64,000 bases of DNA from NCBI GenBank assembly GCA_037447655.1, contig JBBHKE010003094.1:114767-178766 (forward strand), written 5' to 3'. The notes below the pieces were generated by a model. That model did not search any database. It was not told the DNA's origin and was given only the letters and a program-made list of their open reading frames with translations. The DNA is from Zygnema cylindricum (taxonomy: Eukaryota > Streptophyta > Zygnematophyceae > Zygnematales > Zygnemataceae). Shown here in pieces: positions 21,539 to 32,289 of the stretch; position 1 is the first letter of the stretch, and every line of letters starts with the position of its first letter. The position numbers and the translations under genes are program-made.

Positions 21539-23213
21539 TAGTGTTGTGTATCGGTAAGGTTTTGCCGATAACTGATATGGACCTTTTTTCGGGTACCCGA
21601 TAATCGATATATTGGTACGATGTATCGTTATTGGTGTTATCGCCAATAAAAAACCAATATTTATCGGTATTTATTCGCGATAACACCGATATCGATAACT
21701 ATCGACGATATATGTACGGACCGTACAAATAAATATGGTGGTTGTAAATGGCGGCAATCAGGTGTTCAGCTCCATAGATGTCCCGTGCGCATATTACGTA
21801 CGGTATAAACTAACGAATACTAAGTATGGTACGCATCAAATGATGATGAAAAGTAAATAGAACGCGTACCTTAATTTGTACCCGTACAATATTTATACAA
21901 TTACGTATAGTGTCCGTCTATGTTTGTACATTTTGGGGTTATTTTACAAGATTTTTAGGGTTTTTTTAGATTAACCTTTCTGCTGCATATTATTGTACAT
22001 AGCCGTACAGCGAAATTTACATGAATTTTATGAAAAGTATGAAAAAGACGAATACTACGTAGTTTTCGTAAAAAAGTTAAAATCTGTTCAAATTGGACAT
22101 CGGCGGTTCAGGGTGAACTTCCATTAGAGAAAAAGTGGGGTTGTTTACTGGACGCCGTACGATTTCGTACAGATTCGTACCATTTTGTTTTGTCAGACGA
22201 AACATGACGAAACATGTCTACTGGATGGATCCAACATTATAGGCGTAAATGTCGACCGTTGGATTTTTCACTTTATTAGTTCGCGAAGTAATCACGCACA
22301 TCGTCCAGTGTGAAGAGACTCTCCTCGGAAGGAGAGTTTCTTCACACTAGTCGCTTACCATTGGTACAAGTGAAAATTAGAAAAAAAGTCCACCACGAAC
22401 AAGCAATGTGAATCGAACACGTCGTACACGCAATGTGCATTCCGCCACGGTCTATGCAGGTAAACCGAAATATCTTCGCACGCTCCTTCTAACATCTGCT
22501 GACCTTAAAAGTTTGTGGCGCCTTTTTGACATTCCGTTCCAAATTTTTGATTTTCAATTTCAAAATTAAAATCTCGTCGCAAAATTTTCGTACGAATCAT
22601 TAACTACCTCCACCCGTACAGATATTGCGTACATATTTTCAGATTGAAGAATATTTCTAGATTTTAAGAATCTGAGAACTAACCTACGTGGCGCCAATCA
22701 TAATTGAGAAACGATGTCTACTGGCACGACATAATGGAAGGCCGTGCCAGTAAACACTAGAAATAGACGCATCTGCATGTTTATTGAGACCGCCTAATGG
22801 AGAACAGGCCTCAGTCTGCTCTGTTCGTCTGTTCGTTTTCTTTTTTAAAAAGTTTGATTCTCGAATTTTACAATGTATTTTATTTTTTTTTCGTTTCGGT
22901 AATATAGTTTCAGAACTATAAAGTATTATATTAAAATTGTCTATGTTTACGTGCTGCGTTGTGCGTAATAATTATCACTTGAATAGATGCGCAACAGATT
23001 GTTATATGCGGCATGCCACGCTATATAATGTAAACACTGTAATACATTAGATTATAAAGTTCTATAGTATGCGTACTATGTATTTTTAAAGTTATCGCCG
23101 ATATGGAATTTGTTGGTCTCAAACCGATATATCGGGACCTTTGACAGTTCGATAAGCGATAACTATCGGTCTCGGTGATATCACGATAAGTTTTTTACCG
23201 ATACACAACACTA
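21539..23213. mobile_element. Non-autonomous hAT-like element 1
   Basis: Perfect 19-bp terminal inverted repeats TAGTGTTGTGTATCGGTAA, with an exact 8-bp target duplication ATAATGGC at 21531-21538 and 23214-23221. TAGTG-type ends plus 8-bp duplications are the hAT signature. Subterminal sequence is rich in CGATA/TATCG motifs. There is no transposase frame. About 700 bp of its interior (22109-22811) is another repeat. Confidence 0.85.
22109..22811 (+). mobile_element. Hairpin-bearing repeat, copy 1, nested in hAT-like element 1
   Basis: Homologous to 52191-53190: shared GAACTTCCATTAGAG-type start, GTCAGACGAAACATG, the hairpin region TCGTCCAGTGTGAAGA...TCTTCACACT (about 22304-22350), TACGTGGCGCCAATCATAA, and the end CCGCCTAATGGAGAACAGGC. 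The ends are imperfect inverted repeats (AGG..CTTCCATTAG and AGG..TTCTCCATTAG). Superfamily not assigned. Confidence 0.65.
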
Positions 23214-23482
23214 ATAATGGCACTATATTAGAGTCATGAATCCTATTTAATGGGCTACCTCAAATAACATGTAGAAACATTTAGAATGTTTAATTCTATT
23301 TGAGAATTTGCCCAAAAAATAGGGTACCTCAATTAGCGTTCAACACGCTAATAGCGATTCACGGTGTAGTATTAATTTTCTATCCTCAACGCTTTGTACC
23401 GTACAGTACCGAAATTTATTGTGGCAAAAGTTAACACAGTAGGTACAAGCCAAAAACATGGTTTATATGTATGTACCATAAG

Positions 23483-24358
23483 TAGTGTTGGGTATCGAAG
23501 ACCAATTGCCGATATTCGATATGTACCGAATTTTAGGTACCCGATAATCGATATATCGCCTCGATAGATCGATTATCTAAATATCGCGATATTTAATCGA
23601 TATATCATCAATATATCGCATCGTCAATATATCGAGGCATTTAAAAAAAAAAAAAAAAAAATTTTTTCACAAGTCTCCAAAGTCACGAGCCTTCGGACAA
23701 GATGACCGTAAAATCTTTGACGAAAAGACATACGGTTTTTTCCTGAAAGTCAGCAGAGTGAAGGAGATCTTTGAGGTACATTGACGCGGTACACTTGCGA
23801 AGTACACGTACGTAATACGCAAGTACGGATTTCCATACGAAAATGGTCGGTTCTCAAATCTTTGACGATTTTAGAGATTTGATCGTCAACTTCCAAGGAC
23901 CATTCAAATAAAAACACGTATGTAAAAACCTGTTTACAAGAAGATACGCGATGTTAACCGAGTGTTTACAAGAAGATACGCGATGTTAACCGAGGCTTCT
24001 GTAATACAGAAATTTTGATGTCCGTACTAATACAGATACCTCCTCATGTAACCATACCCCAAATAAGTAATCATATGAATTATAGAATTTGTACTTTTTT
24101 GTCGGTTACATTTTGCGGCATCTACCTTTAAGTCACAAAACGAAAATCACGTCGTACGTGGCGTATCAGACAATTTGTTTTTTTCGCTAAAATAACATAT
24201 TATATTAAAATATATAATATTAAATTTAAAAAAATACTATATATTGCGATAATTTATGTTGGTCTCGGTACGATATATCGAGGAGTCTGCTCGATCGATA
24301 ATCGATATATTGAATATCGAAATTATCGCGATATGAATTTACCCGATACCCAACACTA
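23483..24358. mobile_element. Non-autonomous hAT-like element 3 (GGGTATCG subfamily)
   Basis: Ends TAGTGTTGGGTATCG and CGATACCCAACACTA (inverted, with one base of ambiguity inside). The 8-bp target duplication is ACCATAAG (23475-23482) and ACTATAAG (24359-24366), one mismatch. The interior has dense ATCGATATATCG motifs and a poly-A/T run at 23645. Confidence 0.8.
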
Positions 24359-24387
24359 ACTATAAGAGCTATAGAAGCTGTACTGTA

Positions 24388-24913
24388 CAGTACACCGCCA
24401 ATCGTTATTAGCGTTGTGTACGCTAATTCCGTCACGCATTTTTTTTTTTTATTCTCCATTAGTGTAGTTCATTCTATTTTTTTCTTTATTCTATTTAGGG
24501 TTATTTTCAGTGCGTTGTCTCTTAAATAGAGTTTTGTACGGTCAGTGTTAGACCGTACATAAATGTACCTTTTTGATTTAGTAACCGCAGACGCATGAGA
24601 ATGTGCGTTCTAAAAAGGAAAAAAAATCAGGTCGTAAAAAATTCCGTTCCCACATATTCGTCCGACAGCCGCGTTTCGACTGTGTGAATGTACGATTTGT
24701 GTACGATTTGTCAGATTTTGTTCGGATACCTATATTAGTGTAAGCATGTTTGCGACCGACATTTGTTTTTTCAAAGATCCAAATTACCATAATCAAACAA
24801 TTAGAATGTATGATTTTTTCCAAAATTTTCAAATTCTTAAATAGCGTACACCACTGTAATTATTATTATACGCTAATCAAACTCCCACGCTAATAACGAT
24901 TGGTGGTGTACTG
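24388..24913. mobile_element. CACCG-type MITE flanked by TA
   Basis: Left end CAGTACACCGCCAATCGTTA and right end (reverse-complemented) CAGTACACCACCAATCGTTA, with similarity continuing through TTAGCGT: about 27 bp with one mismatch. A TA precedes each CACC. No coding sequence. Confidence 0.7.
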
Positions 24914-24914
24914 T

Positions 24915-25825
24915 ACTGCAATTTCTAAAAGTACGTACTAAAAGATTGCACAATTTGTTCTGCATTCTTTTTTTCTGTACCGTACTGTACTATACCTTTC
25001 CGTATTCGCCAGCTCATGTGGGGCTCTTTTCACCGTATCTCTCCTTTTCCGAGGCCTTTGGGGATATTAACACGTGTCGATTGGCCACTGTGGTCCAGGG
25101 AAGAGCGCATCTCCGTCGTCGATGACTCATGCGATCCTCTCGGCGGCCCCGTTCGCTCCCATCCCGCCGTCTGGCTTCCAGCCCATAAGGTCCACGTGGT
25201 TGGCGCTTTCCACCGACATTACCGTACAGTCCGCAAGAGAAGTGTACCGTACAGGACCCTGGACCCTTCTTTTCTTTCGCCGATATATCGTACGGAATTG
25301 TAAGATTAACCCTATAGGAAATCTTCGCGTGGATTGCAGTTCCACCGACACGACAGTACGGCACGCTTGTCTGATGCTATTTGAGGTAAGTACGGATGTA
25401 ATTTTGTGCCGGAAAATAAATTGATTTTAGGAATTCTATTTATGGAAGTGGTGCGTAGAGATCCACGTGGCAAAAATAAGTTAGAGTACAGTAATGTACT
25501 GTAATGTAATGTACGGTAACATAGCTCAGTAAATAAAGTGCGAATACTGAAATTCCTGGAATGCTTCGCGAATTACGAAATTTCACCGCCAATATTTTTG
25601 CCACGTGTCAACACAAAATCGACGTCACAAATTTTTAATTATCGACGACATTCCACGATCCAAGCGTTTTAAGAGTGCGCAAAATCGGCAGAACTAAAAT
25701 TTCCGTGCGGAAAGTACAATGCCCACTCGCCGCACGAAATTATAGTACAGTACAGACAGTACATTACAGTACAGTTCTCTTCCCTTCATCAGTTAATACT
25801 TAATAGTCTGCCTCTCCCCCCCCTC
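24915..25825. other. No gene assigned
   Basis: A locally GC-richer block at 25010-25370 is open on several frames on both strands, but none has family-like features or a supporting splice structure. GTAC-rich sequence follows (25480-25800). It may be distal promoter sequence for PEX11. Confidence 0.4.
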
Positions 25826-25827
25826 CA

Positions 25828-26210
25828 AATCCCATACGAAACCCTCCTCACCTTCCGCACTTTTTAAACGCACGAAACTACAGTACTCCTCACGCACTGA
25901 AAAACTCTAACACCAAATCCTCATTTAGTCGCTTTTACCCCTCCAATCCCTTACTCAAAAAACCAATCCCTTTTTTTCCCTCTCCCTCCTCCCCCTTCCC
26001 ATCTTCCCCTCCCTCCTTCCCTTCTCCCCTCCTAATCCCATACGAAACCCTCCTCACCTTCCGCACTTTTTAAACGCACGAAACTACAGTACTCCTCACG
26101 CACTGAAAAACTCTAATACCAAATCCTCTCTCACATTCACTTAGACTCTTTTACCCCCTCCAATCCCTTCTTCAACAAAATCAATCCCTTTTTCTTCCCT
26201 CTCCCTCCTT
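25828..26210 (+). repeat. 206-bp tandem duplication upstream of PEX11
   Basis: The block starting CCCATACGAAACCCTCC at 25831 recurs at 26037 and includes GCACTTTTTAAACGCACGAA and CAGTACTCCTCACGCAC. The core is almost identical. The units differ mainly in C/T-rich spacer. Both lie within 1 kb of the PEX11 start and could be duplicated promoter DNA. Confidence 0.85.
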
Positions 26211-26445
26211 CCCTCCTTCCCTCCTTCCCTCCTTCCTTCCCTCCTTCCCTCCTTCCCTCCTTCCCTCCTTCCCTCCTTCCCTCCTTCCCTCCTTCCCTCC
26301 TTCCCTCCTTCCCTCCTTCCCTCCTTCCCTCCTTCCCTCCTTCCCTCCTTCCCTCCTTCCCTCCTTCCCTCCTTCCCTCCTTCCCTCCTTCCCTCCTTCC
26401 CTCCCTCCTTCCTTCCTTCCTTCCTTCCTCCCCCCTCACCTCCTT
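26195..26445. repeat. (CCTTCCCT)n microsatellite
   Basis: A nearly perfect array of CCCTCCTT units for about 200 bp. The minus-strand Gly/Arg/Glu frame over it is an artefact of repetition. Confidence 0.9.
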
Positions 26446-26511
26446 CCCTTCACTCTTTCCTTCTTCCTTCTTCCTTCTTCTCTTTCCTTCTTTCCTTCAC
26501 CCTCCCTCCCC

Positions 26512-26750
26512 CCCCTCCCCCTCCCCCTCCCCCTCTCCCCTCCCCCTCCCCCCCCCCCCCCCCTCCCCCCTCCCCCCCCCCCCTCCCCCTCCCCCCCCCC
26601 CCCCCTCCCTCCCCCCTCCCCCCCCCTCCCTCCCCCCTCCCCCCCCCCTCCCCCCCCCTCCCCCTCCCCCCCCCTCCCCTCCCCCCCCTCCCCCCTCCCT
26701 CTCCCTCCCTCCCCCCCCCTCCCCCCTCCCTCTCCCTCCCTCCCCCCCCC
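26512..26750. repeat. C-rich tract (CCCCCTCCC) abutting the PEX11 start codon
   Basis: About 240 bp of C runs broken by single T, ending two bases before the PEX11 ATG. The G-rich strand could form G-quadruplexes. It probably supplies the 5' leader. Run lengths may be unreliable in the assembly. Confidence 0.8.
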
Positions 26751-26751
26751 C

Positions 26752-29700
26752 ATGGCGTCCTCCCTGGAGGCCCTGCACGGCCACGTGGCGCTAATATCGC
26801 TGTACCTGGGCCGCGCGGAGGCGCGCGACAAGCTGGCCCGGGCCGTACAGTACCTGGCGAAGGGGGTGGGGGGAGGGGAGAGAGGGACGGCGATGGATGT
26901 GGAGAAGGCGGCGAGTTTGGCGAGGAAGCTGTTTAGGATTGGGAAGGTAGGGAGGGAGGGAGGGAGGGAGAGGGAGAGGGAGAGGGAGAGGGAGAGGGAG
27001 AGGGAGAGGTTTTTTTTGGGGGGGGGGGGAAGGGAAAAAGGTGAGGGGGTGGGGGGGAGGGGAGAGGGGGAGGGGGGAGGATGTGGAGAAGGTGGGGAGT
27101 TTGGGGAGGAAGATGTTTAGGATTAGGAGGGAGGGAGGGAGGGAGGGAGGGAGCGAGAGGTTTTTTTTGGGGGGGGGAAGGTGGGGGGGGTGGGGGGAGG
27201 GGGGAGGGGAGGGGAGAGGGGGAAGGCAAAGGATGTGGAGAAGGTGGAGAGTTTGGGGAGGAAGCTGTTTTGGATTGGGAAGGTAAGGAGGGAGGGAGAG
27301 GGAGGGAGGGCGAGGGAGGGAGGGAGAGGGAAGGTAGGAGAGGAGAGGGAGAGAGGGAAGGTAGGAGAGGAGGGAAGGTAAGAGAGAGAGTGACGGAAGG
27401 GGGAGGAGAGAGAGGTAAGAAGGGGGCGGAGGAGGGGAGAGGGGAAGGAAGGGGGAGCGCGAAAGAGGGGGAATGTGAGGAAGAGAGAGATAGGTTAAGG
27501 AATGGAGGGAGGGAGGGTGGAAGGAGGGTAAGAGCCAGCGCTCCCCCTTTCCTTCTCTATCTTTAGAGAAATGAGATTTGAAAAAAGCAGAGAGAAGAAG
27601 AGGGAGATTTTTTTTATTTTTATTTTTTGAGGTCGTTATAAAGCTGGATGCCAGCTGTCATTTTTAAATTTAGGGAATTTTTGTCCTCTTCTGACTCCGC
27701 CATTTCCCAAATTCTTAAAAATCTTAATTTCCCAAAATCTACAAATTCAAAAGTATAGTAATCTCAGAATCTTAAAATCTTAAAATCTTAAAATTTAAAA
27801 AACCCTAAAATCCCAAAATCCCCAAAATCAAAATTTCGGAATTCAAAATCCTAAAATCTTAAACACTTTAAAAATTTGAAAGTCTTATAATCCAAAAAAA
27901 ATAAAAATGAAATCTGAATCATCTATTTTGTCTTTTTGCAGTTTCTGAACGAGTTTCAAAACCTTCTCACTCCGGCGCCGAAATCGACTCCTCTCCCTCT
28001 AGTCCTTCTCGGAAGGGTAAATTTCTCTGTCCCTTACTCTCTCTTTCCCTCTCTCTCCCCTTTCTCTCTCACTCCCTCTCGCTCTCCCTCCCTTACGCTG
28101 TCTCTCTCTTTCCCTGGCTCTCCCTTTTTCTTCTCTCCTCTTTCCTCACTTCCTTTCCCTCTCTCCATTTTCTTGTCACTCTCTTTCTTGTCTCTCCCCC
28201 GTCTGCTTCTCCCTCTATCCCCCCTTTTCCCTGCCTGCCTCTCCCTGTATCAGAGAGTCCATGTCTCTTCTCTTCTCTCTATCCCTCTCCCTCTTTTGTC
28301 TCTCTCCACTTCTTCTTGTCCCTCTTCCTGACTCTTTTCTTCTCCACTTCACCCTCCCTTTTCCTCTTTCTCCCTCCCTCTGTGGAGTTGTGCAACACTG
28401 TCCTTCTCCCCCCTCTCTTGTCCCTCACCCCTCCCTCTTCTCTCTCTCTCTCTCGTCTCTCTCCCTCTCCCCCTCGTCTCTCTCCCTCTCCCCCCTCGTC
28501 TCTTTCTCTCTCCCTCTCCCCCTCGTCTCTTTCTCTCTCCCTCTCCCCCTCGCGTCTTTCTCTCTCTCTCTCGTCTCCCTCTCCCTCCCCCTCTCCCTCC
28601 CCCTCTCCCTCTCCCTCTCCCTCTCCCTCTCCCTCTCCCTCTCCCTCTCCCTCTCCCTCTCCCTCCTCCCTCTCCCTCCCTCCCTCCCTCCCTCCCACCC
28701 TCCCTCCCTCCCTCCCTCCCTCCCTCCCTCCCTCCCTCCCTCCCTCCCTCCCTCCCTCCCTCCCTCCCTCCCTCCCCTCTCCCTCTCCCTCTCCCCCCTC
28801 CCTCTCTCCATATATATATATATATATATATTTTTTTGGATTCTTTTCACTTGTTTTTCTTCTCTTTTGTGATTCCTTTCACGTATTTATACATTTTTTC
28901 ATTTCCCTTTCCTTTTTTTTTTTTTTCCCTCCCTCCAGGTGAAGAGCTCCCTCCTCGCCACTTTTTTGGCTTTGGACCAAATAGTGTGGCTGGGCCGATC
29001 CGGAATCTACAAGGTACGGATTCTGTACTTATATATAAATATAATATATATAGACATATATATTTATGTATGTATGGATATATAATGCATTATTTATGGT
29101 GCTCATTTTGGCTGGAATCCTTAGGGTTGGTTATGCATTTTTTTAAGGTTTGTTATGCTATTTGGATTTGGAGTGTATGGGTGGGTTCCTTCTTCTGCGG
29201 ATGAGACATTTGTTATCACCACACGGTCAAGTCAACGGTGTTTTTTTTTTTCTTTGTCGTTTTCTGATTCGGTTTTGTGGTTTGGTATTCGATTCGGTGT
29301 TTGCAGAACAAAGAGAACACTGATTTGTGCTCCAAAGTCTCCCTTTACTGCTGGATGTGCGCATCTGTTACAGGATCAGTTATTGAAGTCAGTGGCTCTC
29401 CCTCCCTCCCTCCCTCTCTCTCTGTCTGTCTCTCTCTCTCCCTCTCTCTGTCCCTCTTTCTCTCCCTCTCTCTGTCCCTCTTTCTCTCCCTCTCTTTTTT
29501 TTTCTCTTTTTCTCTTTCTCTCTTTCTCTCTCTTTCTCTCTTTTTTTCTCTCTTGCTCCGTCTCTCTCTCTCCTCTCTCTCTCTCTCTTCTCTCTCTCTC
29601 CCTCTTTCTCTCTTCCTCTTTCTCTCCCGCCTCTCTCTCTTTCTCCTCTCTCTCTCTCTTTTTCCTCTCTCTCTTTCCCTCTCTCTCCCTCTCCGGCTCT

Positions 29701-31884
29701 CTCTCTTACTTATTTTGAGGTTGGTTTTTTGGGATTTTCGTCTATAAAGGTGACATAACTTGCCTCCTTGATGGCAGTGATGGTGGACGTGGCCTTCCCT
29801 CTCTCTCCCTTTCTCTTCCTCTCTCCCCCTCCCTCTTTCCCCCTCTCTCTTTCCCCCTCTCTCCACTTATTTTGACGTCGGTGTTTCTGTGTCTTTCCTC
29901 TCTTGACAGGTTGCAGAAATCGCCCGTCTAATGGCTGTGATGAAGGAGGTGGACAAGGAGCTCAGGAAAGTGAGAGATGGGAGGAGCTCCGCAGACGAGA
30001 CAAAACTGGTATGGATTATACTTCCTTCCTCAGTTTATTTCGATTCGGCGACCTTTTCTTTTTTTCGCTGTTTTGGTTGCGGTTTTATCGGTCTTTAATC
30101 TCCGTTCTGAATTCGTTTACGTTACCATTTTTGTTTTTTTTTGTTTTTTTCTCCCGATGAGTGAATGTTTTGCATTGAGGAGAGATCAGATCGTATCAAA
30201 TCCTATCGGATCATGTCAAATCCTATCAGATCGTATCAGACAAAAACTGATCCTACATACAGCCCATCTCACAGTGTATCAGACAGATGTTCATATCAGT
30301 TTCTATCAGATCATACCAGGCAATGTCAGATCATTTGAAACGATATCAGATCATATCAGACAACATTAGATTTAATTAGACAAACACAGATATTTTAAAT
30401 CAATATCACACAATATCAGACCGTATCAGGTCGTTATATTAGATCATGTCAGACATAAATTGATTATATCAGATTTTATCTGATCATATCAGACAAAAAT
30501 TAAACCATATTAGATCACACCAGATTGTATCAGATCGAATGCGATCATATCCGTTCATATCCAATGCGATCATATCCGTTCATATCCAATCACATCCGAT
30601 CAAATCCAATTTTATCTGATCATATCCGATCACATCCGATCATATCGAATCGCATCGCATCGCATCACATAACATCACATCTCATCACATCGCATCTTAT
30701 CACATCTCATCACATCGCATCACATGACATGACATGACATCACATCACATCCCATGGCATCCCATCGCATCGCATTGCATTGCATCGCATCACATTACAT
30801 CACATCACATTACATCACATCACATCACATCACATCGCATCGAATGACATCACATCACATCACATCACATCACATCCCATCGCATCACATCCCATCGCAT
30901 CGCATCATATCATATCAGATTCTGCCGGCTTATCTTGCTGCGTTTCCATGTTCACGCCAGATCGAAAAACGGAACGCCAATGTAAGTAAGCTCCGTGCGA
31001 GAACACTGAACTACACGAAGTCGAGTGTGGACATCGTGGTCGCCATCGGGCTCTTGCAATTGGCTCCGAAAACGGTGAATGCTCGAGTTACCGGAGCTTT
31101 AGGGTTCTTCACGTCCCTCATTTCTTGCTACCAGGTAAGCAAATCTGTCTTTTTCTCACGGTTTTAGATGAATTTAACATTAAAAATCTGTCTTTTTTTT
31201 GGTAGTTTAGGTGACGTCTGAAAACCCGTCTTTTCTTGCGGTTGAGGGTGTTAAAGAACTTTTTTTTTCTCGTCGGTAGGTTTCTAGGGGATCTTCTTTG
31301 ACTAATGAACCCGGATGTGCTTTAGTTTATTTCTTTTTTCCTTGCAAAACAAATTGAAGTTGAGTCCTTTGTATGATGTACGAGTATTTCATTTGGGGTA
31401 GGATATTCTTCAAGCCGCAATTGCATCGGTTTTCCAATGTCCATTGTGATTTCATTTTTTTTTGTTGTTGTTTTTTTGTTTGGGTTAGAGGGCAGATTTC
31501 AAATGAGCATAGTGTTCATAAATCTGGAATACTGCAGATACACACATTAATAATGTTATATAATATATACCCTTATAGCCTTTGCATCTGTTACTATCAA
31601 TCAATTTCCTTTTTATTTGTTTTTTTTTTTTTGAAACCGTTTGAAACTGATTCTTCTTTGTTATTATATCCTCAATGTGGTTAAAGTCATGATTATTGGG
31701 TGTCTTAGGGTTTTTTAGTATCTGTACTCCCATCTGTTGCTTTGAAACACGAGTCTTCGGTTGTACCAATATTGTTTTTTACTCCTTTCAAATTATTAAT
31801 GTGACAATAAAACTTTTTTTGCTTGTACATTTTGGGATGGTACAGCTTTTTCCCTCGCCACCCCCAAAAGTAAAGGTGTCTTAA
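26752..31884 (+). CDS. PEX11: Peroxisomal membrane protein PEX11 (PEX11C/D/E type), 7 exons
   Basis: PEX11 proteins remodel and elongate the peroxisomal membrane before division. Exons: 26752-26946, 27942-28016, 28939-29013, 29307-29387, 29910-30008, 30961-31134, 31846-31884. All introns are phase 0, all acceptors are AG, and donors are GT (GTAGGG, GTAAAT, GTACGG, GTCAGT, GTATGG, GTAAGC). The product is 245 residues, close to plant PEX11C/D/E (about 235). Family landmarks: ARDKLARAVQYLAKG, DVEKAASLARKLFRIGK, STPLPLVLLGR, ALDQIVWLGRSGIYK, the hydrophobic SSVDIVVAIGLLQLAP, RVTGALGFFTSLISCYQ, and a short basic tail PPPKVKVS. The last exon is only 13 codons; it was accepted because family members end in a similar Pro/Lys tail after CYQ. 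Introns are packed with simple repeats, and copies of exon 1 and exon 5 fragments lie in introns. A possible AATAAA is at 32244. Confidence 0.88.
27080..27285 (+). repeat. Two duplicate copies of the PEX11 exon-1 3' end inside intron 1
   Basis: The exon segment GATGTGGAGAAGGCGGCGAG onward (26895-26946) recurs at 27080 and 27232 with its flanking G-rich sequence. The first copy has lost the donor (GATTAGGAGGG). The second keeps AAG followed by GTAAGG at 27280-27288, which fits the donor consensus better than the GTAGGG used by exon 1. Units are about 150-185 bp apart. The frames are open only partly, so these are decayed exon duplicates. Confidence 0.85.
28018..28800. repeat. CT-rich microsatellites in PEX11 intron 2
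   Basis: CTCTCCCT-type sequence becomes a regular (CTCCCT)n at about 28570-28670 and (CCCT)n at 28676-28775. A short (AT)n follows at 28810-28830. The Ser/Leu/Pro-rich frames here are artefacts. Confidence 0.85.
29396..29706. repeat. CT-rich microsatellite in PEX11 intron 4
   Basis: Interrupted CTCTCTCC/TTTCTCTC sequence beginning just after the exon-4 donor. Confidence 0.85.
29708..29793 (+). pseudogene. Decayed duplicate of PEX11 exon 5 (pseudo-exon)
   Basis: ACTTATTTTGAGGTTGG here aligns with ACTTATTTTGACGTCGG at 29864, and TTGATGGCAGTGATGG aligns with the exon-5 sequence CTAATGGCTGTGATGA. Similarity runs through the intron end, the acceptor region and the first ~45 bases of exon 5. The acceptor AG (ACAGGTTGCAG in the real exon) is replaced by AAAGGTGACAT. 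It looks like a partial tandem duplicate too decayed to splice. Confidence 0.65.
30181..30925. repeat. Degenerate 10-bp to 5-bp tandem repeat in PEX11 intron 5
   Basis: The array starts as loose 10-bp units of the GATCATATCA type (30181-30640) and grades into compact CATCA/CATCG units (30640-30925), ending about 35 bp before the exon-6 acceptor. Confidence 0.85.
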
Positions 31885-31889
31885 ATTTG

Positions 31890-32140
31890 ACGACCTTCCA
31901 GTAAAACGGGGACTTTCCAGTAAAAATGGCAACTTTTCAGTAAAAACGGTGACTCTCAGTGAAGAGTGCGACCTTTTCAGTAAAAACGGTGGCACCTTTC
32001 AGCGAACACGGCGATATTTAGTTAAAAAATGACGATGTTTCAGTAAAAACGACAATGTTTCAGTAAAATCAACGACCATGAAGTAAAAACGGCGAAGTCT
32101 TCGTATGTTGGGCTTTACTGTGAAAGACAATCACCAGCTT
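31890..32140. repeat. About 20-bp degenerate tandem repeat after PEX11
   Basis: Units of the type TTTCAGTAAAAACGGCGAC recur about ten times, starting six bases after the PEX11 stop codon, so the array would lie in the 3' UTR. Confidence 0.75.
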
Positions 32141-32289
32141 TCAGTTTTCAGTTTTCAGTTTTTGTTGAGTTTACTTCCCATGTTTCGTTTGAGAGTTTTC
32201 CAAACTGATGTGAGGATGGCGGTTAGGGTTTGAGGTGAATGTAAATAAAGTACAGGACCTCAGATATGATGTCTTTGAAAGGGTGATGT

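Larger units (their letters stand above)
21167..23366. mobile_element. CACCG-type element interrupted by a hAT-like insertion
   Basis: Both ends carry the same inverted terminus, CACCGTGAATCGCTATTAGC, perfect over at least 20 bp, flanked by TA (21165-21166 and 23367-23368). Most of the 2200 bp is the hAT-like element at 21539-23213. Removing that element and one copy of its 8-bp target duplication leaves about 517 bp of original sequence. Confidence 0.75.

Noticed and set aside
25014-25424. Overlapping 95-116-codon frames on both strands
   Set aside because: GC-richer block open in several frames at once. No domain features and no splice partner.
26137-26831. Gly/Arg/Glu-rich minus-strand frames over CCTT and C-rich repeats
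   Set aside because: Open only because of the repeat period. The real gene (PEX11) is on the plus strand and starts at 26752.
28261-29866. Long Ser/Leu/Pro and Arg/Glu frames in PEX11 introns 2 and 4
   Set aside because: They coincide with CT microsatellites and cross clear exon-intron boundaries.
30181-30925. CRISPR-like array of regular repeats
   Set aside because: Units are contiguous with no unique spacers, inside a eukaryotic intron. It is a minisatellite.
30525-31167. His/Ser/Ile-rich plus-strand frames
   Set aside because: Translations of the CATCA repeat. Only the 30961-31134 part is coding, as PEX11 exon 6.
31135-31167. PEX11 ending by read-through after CYQ
   Set aside because: A GTAAGC donor follows CYQ, and the exon at 31846-31884 gives a family-like Pro/Lys tail, so a spliced end is preferred.
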